Shown: positions 59,713 through 63,160 of the stretch, one piece after another
Numbering within the stretch: the first letter of the stretch is position 1
How the letters are laid out: each line of letters begins with the position of its first letter
Origin: Ornatilinea sp.
GTDB lineage: Bacteria > Chloroflexota > Anaerolineae > Anaerolineales > Anaerolineaceae
Direction: 5' to 3'
Assembly: GCA_018433975.1 (NCBI GenBank)
Contig: JAHDQE010000070.1
Location: forward strand, 1-63,160
Length of the DNA stretch: 63,160 bases
Translations under genes and position numbers: made by a program
Notes under the pieces: model-generated
What the model was told of the DNA's origin: nothing
The model's input: the letters and a program-made list of their open reading frames with translations, nothing else
Databases searched by the model: none

Positions 59713-61257
59713 CTACTCACCCAGGATATCGTTCACCGCGTCCCGCGCCCAGTAGGGGAACTGTCCCTGCCGTGAGAGCCGCCGCACCCCGTCCAAGTGG
59801 TTGCCCAGAGTGACGATAGCCGGCTCCTCCGCCCATCCCCCCTCCTGGCGGATCACCTGCCCCAGCCCCACGCACGCCAGCAGGCCGTTGCACAGGCAGC
59901 GTTTTTCCTGAGTGTTGAAAGGCAGCCCGCGCTTGCGCACAAAGCCTTCCACCGGCGCGGCCGAACAGCGCTGGAAAAGCCGCCGCGCCCCATCCTCGCC
60001 CGGCTTGCTCACCCCGCATTGCAGCAGGTAGCCCAGGTCGCACACCCGCCGCCGGGCGGCATACACGGATTCCTCCGCCAGCGTTCCGCCCAACTGGGCA
60101 ACCTTGAAAGGGAACCCGGTCGGCGAGAACATCGTCGTCCGCACCAGCGCGGCGTCGTCCTTGCCGTGCTTCAGTTCATCAAAGATCGCGCTGCGGTAAG
60201 CCGGTTTCATCCCCGATTCTTCCGCCAGGGCGAAGACCGTCCCGGCCTGCACCCCGTTGGCCCCCGCGGCCAGCGCCTGCCGCAGCTTCTCCCGGCTGCC
60301 GTAGCCGCCCGCCAGCCAGAAGGGGATTCCCACCCCCCGGATGGCTTCCAGGTCCGGCTCGTCCTGCTCGCCGTAGATCGGCTGGCCCAGGTCGTCCTTC
60401 TTCAGCGGTCCCTGCGGACCAGCGTTGTGGCCGCCCGCGGTGTGGTGTTCAATGATAAACCCGTCCGGCGCGCCGCTCCGGCTGTTGGCCAGCGCCAGCA
60501 CCAGGTTCTCCAGCGAGACAATCGCCAGGAAAGCCGGGCGTTCCAGCGCGGCCTGCGCCAGTTTGTCGCCCGCCGTCTTCCGGGGGTCAAAGCTCAGGTG
60601 AAAATCCTCCCCCGATTCGCGGTACAGCACCAGCAGGTCGCTCTCCACGGCTTCATGCCTCGCCAGCCGGGCACAGACCGCCGGCAGGCCGTCGGGGTTG
60701 CCCGCCCCCACCACGATCCCGTCCACCCCGGCCAACATCGCCCCGTACATCGCATACACCAGGGGTAGCTCCACCTTTTTCAGGAAGTTGATGAAGATCC
60801 TGCCGTCGTGCCCCTCCTTCGCCAGCCACACTTCGGCAAAAGCGGTCGCGATCAGCATCTCGATAAATTCCTCGTCCACCGCCAGCGCAGAGGTACCGGC
60901 CTGCTCCCCCAGCAGCGGCATCACATTGCTCCCGTCCGGGGCATGCACCGCGGGTTTGGGCCCGATCTTGTAGGGAGCGGAAGGCGGTTTACCGCCTTCG
61001 ATGAAGTAGCGTGCGGTGATCTTCTGCCCGATCGCCACTCCAAACCGCGCGTCGAAAGCCGCCAGAGCGCGGCGCACGTGTCCGCCGGGGTCGCCCAGCT
61101 GCAGCAGCCGCGCGTAGACCGCGTCCAGCGCCGTACCGGAAACCGTCCCGGCCGTCACTCCCGGCCGTTCCATCGCCACCGCCCGGGCCAGCCGCCAGTT
61201 GGAGACGTACACCCCCATTCCCCCCTGGATCAGCTTTATATTTTGCAGAAATTCCAT
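59713..61257 (-). CDS. Nitronate monooxygenase-like FMN protein
   Basis: The protein has 514 residues from ATG 61257 (MEFLQNIKLIQGGMGVYVSN), with AAAGGTG upstream; a longer frame to 61362 would add 35 unlikely residues. The NPD/NMO TIM barrel shows IQGGMGVYVSN, GVDGIVVGAGNP, EHHTAGGHNAGP and FWLAGGYGSREKLRQALAAGANGVQAGTVF. It is longer than common nitronate monooxygenases and has a C-terminal Cys-bearing extension (RCLCNGLLACVGLG), more like PfaD-type and related large members. The substrate is unknown. Confidence 0.85.
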   Translation of the reverse strand: MEFLQNIKLIQGGMGVYVSNWRLARAVAMERPGVTAGTVSGTALDAVYARLLQLGDPGGHVRRALAAFDARFGVAIGQKITARYFIEGGKPPSAPYKIGPKPAVHAPDGSNVMPLLGEQAGTSALAVDEEFIEMLIATAFAEVWLAKEGHDGRIFINFLKKVELPLVYAMYGAMLAGVDGIVVGAGNPDGLPAVCARLARHEAVESDLLVLYRESGEDFHLSFDPRKTAGDKLAQAALERPAFLAIVSLENLVLALANSRSGAPDGFIIEHHTAGGHNAGPQGPLKKDDLGQPIYGEQDEPDLEAIRGVGIPFWLAGGYGSREKLRQALAAGANGVQAGTVFALAEESGMKPAYRSAIFDELKHGKDDAALVRTTMFSPTGFPFKVAQLGGTLAEESVYAARRRVCDLGYLLQCGVSKPGEDGARRLFQRCSAAPVEGFVRKRGLPFNTQEKRCLCNGLLACVGLGQVIRQEGGWAEEPAIVTLGNHLDGVRRLSRQGQFPYWARDAVNDILGE

Positions 61258-61581
61258 GCGCACACACCTTTTATCCGGATTTAGTCCCCGTGTATACAAC
61301 ACCATACCCCCGCCGGAGATGCGGCCGCGGGCCGCAAGAAATGCCTTCCAATCCTTCGGCACGGGTCTCAGGGCTCCGGAAGCACCCGGCCCCGTGCCCT
61401 GGTCCGCATGATCCTGCCACCCCTGCGCTTTTTTATAGTAAGATTATGGACAAGGCGCAGAACCTGTTCCCGGCTGGAAAAATAGGTATAATACTCTTTT
61501 TACACTCCTGCGCAGCAGCCGGAGAAAGCCTTCCTTCTCCTCATTCCAAATTGCTGCACAAAAAAACTTTAACGAGGAAAT

Positions 61582-62454
61582 ATGAGCAATCAAATCAACA
61601 GTACAGACACGCCGTCCAAACAGAGCAACGCGGTCATCGATTGGATCATCCTGCTCGCCAAAGGTGCCATGGTAGGCATCGGCGCCATCGTTCCGGGCTT
61701 CTCGGGCGGTGTGCTTGCGGTGGTCTTTGGAATTTACGAACCCCTGATCCGCTTCCTGGGGAATCTGCGGGTAAAGTTTTGGGAGAACGTGCGCTTTTTC
61801 CTCCCCGTGGGCATCGGCGGGATCATCGGGGTGGTGGCATTTTCCGCGGTCGTGGATTACGCCTTCACCTACTACCCCGCGCAGTTCACCTGGCTGTTCA
61901 TCGGGTTTATCGCGGGCACTTTTCCCTCTCTGGTCAAGACCTCCGGGAAGGAAGGCCGCAAGCCCTGGCACTGGGCCCTTCTGGCGGGGATGGGCGTGGC
62001 CACCCTCTTCTACATGCGCTGGATGGAGACCATTCAGAACGTCACCATGCAGCCCAGCATCTGGGGCTGGCTGTTGAGCGGCCTCCTGATGGGGCTGGGG
62101 TTGGTCGTCCCCGGCATGAGCCCTTCCAACTTCCTGATCTACCTCGGGCTGTACCAGCCCATGGCCAGCGGGATTCGCCAGCTTGACCTCTCGGTGATCA
62201 TCCCCATCGGCATCGGTGTGGTGCTGTGTATTCTGGTCTTTGCCAAGGCGGCCTCCTGGTTGTTCAAAAAATCCTACGCCGTCATGTATCACCTCATCCT
62301 GGGCATTGTGGTCGGCTCCACCGCCGCCATCATCCCCCAGGGCGTCCGCGGCTGGACCATCCTGGTGTGCATCGCCCTGTTCGCCTTCGGCGCAGCCGCC
62401 TCCTACCTGCTGGCGAAACTGGACGAAAAACACCCCCACGAGTCGCTGTTCTGA
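61582..62454 (+). CDS. PopT/DUF368 undecaprenyl-phosphate carrier
   Basis: The 290-residue membrane protein has the DUF368 hallmarks AMVGIGAIVPGFSGGVLAVV and GLLMGLGLVVPGMSPSNFL, two inverted repeats with P-G-x-S, plus eight or so helices. DUF368 (PopT) proteins recycle undecaprenyl phosphate across the membrane for wall synthesis. GAGG precedes ATG 61582. It is the last gene before the CRISPR array. Confidence 0.9.
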   Translation: MSNQINSTDTPSKQSNAVIDWIILLAKGAMVGIGAIVPGFSGGVLAVVFGIYEPLIRFLGNLRVKFWENVRFFLPVGIGGIIGVVAFSAVVDYAFTYYPAQFTWLFIGFIAGTFPSLVKTSGKEGRKPWHWALLAGMGVATLFYMRWMETIQNVTMQPSIWGWLLSGLLMGLGLVVPGMSPSNFLIYLGLYQPMASGIRQLDLSVIIPIGIGVVLCILVFAKAASWLFKKSYAVMYHLILGIVVGSTAAIIPQGVRGWTILVCIALFAFGAAASYLLAKLDEKHPHESLF

Positions 62455-62471
62455 GAGTCATCAATTATTAA

Positions 62472-62512
62472 AAGACCCTCCTCCCCGGGAACAATCGGAG
62501 AGGAGGGTTTTG
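62472..62512 (+). terminator. Rho-independent terminator
   Basis: CCCTCCTC / GAGGAGGG with a 16-base loop is followed by TTTTGTTTTT, just after the PopT gene. Confidence 0.75.
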
Positions 62513-62610
62513 TTTTTGCGACAGGTTCCATGTGCTCACACCTGCCGTCTGGGGTGGAATTTAAGTCTGAAGAGAAATTAAAAGGAGAGCTGGAGGAATT
62601 AAATCGAGCA

Positions 62611-62640
62611 GCCCCGCGCGGGGCTGTTCCTGATTCTGAC
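62611..62640 (+). repeat. Possible decayed outermost CRISPR repeat
   Basis: GCCCCGCGCGGGGC followed by TGTTCCTGATTCTGAC has the layout of the short repeat's hairpin plus 16-base tail (12 of 16 tail bases match). It is 33 bases from the first clear repeat. It may be a remnant older than the 58-nt units, or chance. Confidence 0.3.
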
Positions 62641-62673
62641 AGAGGTCTGGCGGCGGCTCTTTTAGTTTAAATG

Positions 62674-63157
62674 CAGTACCTGCCCTCGCAAAGCACCCCG
62701 TCAGGGGACGCGGACTTTTATTAATTCTGATGCAAGCTGACCATCGCCGCTCAGAGCAGCGTCTCGGTGAGCGCGTCTTAATGCCCTTGCGAAGCACCCC
62801 GCCAGGGGGTGAGGGCTTTTATTAATTTCGATGCAGTACTGATCCTGATCGCTGAACATTATCTACCATGGGTCTTAATGCCCTCGCGAAGCACCCCGTT
62901 AGGGGGTGAGGGCTTTTATTAATTTCGATTGGTCTTGCAATTTACCTGTTCCGCCGGGCGAATAAAGCTGGATCTTAATGCCCGTGAGGGCTTTTATTGA
63001 TTCTGATCAGCTATGCTGCCGGGAGTGTGACTGCCGGCTGGATAAGTGTCTTAATGCCCGTGAGGGCTTTTATTGATTCTGATAGGTACTCAACCGGCAG
63101 GTGATGATCCCCAACGGCTACGTCTTAATGCCCGTGAGGGCTTTTATTGATTCTGAT
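62674..63157 (-). CRISPR. CRISPR array edge, six repeats in two lengths, running out of the window
   Basis: Repeat units lie at 62674-62731, 62775-62832 and 62872-62929 (58 nt each) and at 62972-63007, 63048-63083 and 63122-63157 (36 nt each). Spacers are 43, 39, 42, 40 and 38 nt, all different. On the plus strand short units begin GTCTTAATGCCC and end TTGATTCTGAT. The long units have the same ends with a 22-nt insert after GCCC. The minus strand is the likely transcript, since it ends in ATTAAGAC like other 8-nt handles and the most damaged repeat is at the left edge. A seventh spacer begins at 63158. No cas gene is in the window. Confidence 0.88.
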
Positions 63158-63160
63158 GTA

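Noticed and set aside
59797..60768. 323-codon frame opposite the nitronate monooxygenase-like gene
   Set aside because: Antisense shadow caused by high GC; the FMN-barrel motifs are on the minus strand.
61444..62439. 331-codon frame opposite the PopT gene
   Set aside because: It is rich in Gly, Asp and His from reversed GC-rich codons; the DUF368 motifs and helices are on the plus strand.
1..63160. Prophage or transposon
   Set aside because: No integrase, terminase, capsid or transposase gene was recognised on either strand.

Overview
The window looks like a chromosomal segment of a Chloroflexota bacterium, most likely class Anaerolineae. This is inferred from gene content and style, not from a marker-gene comparison. 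The clues are lipoproteins with long Thr/Pro linkers, a MacA/MacB-like exporter with no outer-membrane partner nearby, a roadblock / V4R / response-regulator cluster, an LLM-class flavin oxidoreductase, a PopT-type carrier, a guanylate kinase with a GKD P-loop, and several TTG starts behind good Shine-Dalgarno sites. No rRNA, prophage, transposase or cas gene was seen.

Layout. 0-3.1 kb: the tail of a larger gene, then an AT-rich island of small unrecognised genes, one with an in-frame stop, among copies of a dispersed intergenic repeat. 3.4-15.6 kb: mostly housekeeping (pirin, site-2 protease, CDP-alcohol phosphotransferase + acyltransferase + DSD1-like enzyme, radical SAM protein + DUF6504, DUF2089/SHOCT-like operon, rhomboid + gmk, FmdB, a membrane-anchored HExxH protein). 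16-19.4 kb: a tandem-export ABC operon. 19.4-29.4 kb: sugar-phosphate isomerase-like protein, M32 carboxypeptidase, receiver protein, LLM oxidoreductase, lipoprotein, two polytopic membrane proteins, L,D-transpeptidase. 30-32.8 kb: roadblock, V4R, receiver/degenerate-GGDEF and dolichol-phosphate-mannose-synthase-like genes in one operon. 33.6-40.1 kb: a second variable zone with repeat copies, an ECF sigma factor followed by a frameshifted membrane protein, a decayed FMN-binding gene, low-GC orphans and a lipoprotein. 40.2-62.5 kb: YabE-like/rsmA pair, tRNA-Phe, CAT-like acetyltransferase, tocopherol-cyclase-like protein, SDR, MoaD, ASCH, DsrE and XdhC genes, PIN-TRAM/cysS/rlmB/hpt, Fur, a TPR protein, a COG2509 flavoprotein, a nitronate monooxygenase-like protein and PopT.

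62.67 kb to the end: the edge of a CRISPR array that runs out of the window. It is the most unusual feature. The three outer repeats are 58 nt and carry the same 22-nt extension in the hairpin, while the next three are ordinary 36-nt repeats. Repeat polarity and decay both suggest that the left edge is the old, leader-distal end, so the leader and any cas genes would lie to the right. A second notable signal is a modular intergenic repeat family (at least six copies, both orientations) found only in the two orphan-gene zones, where it abuts truncated genes.
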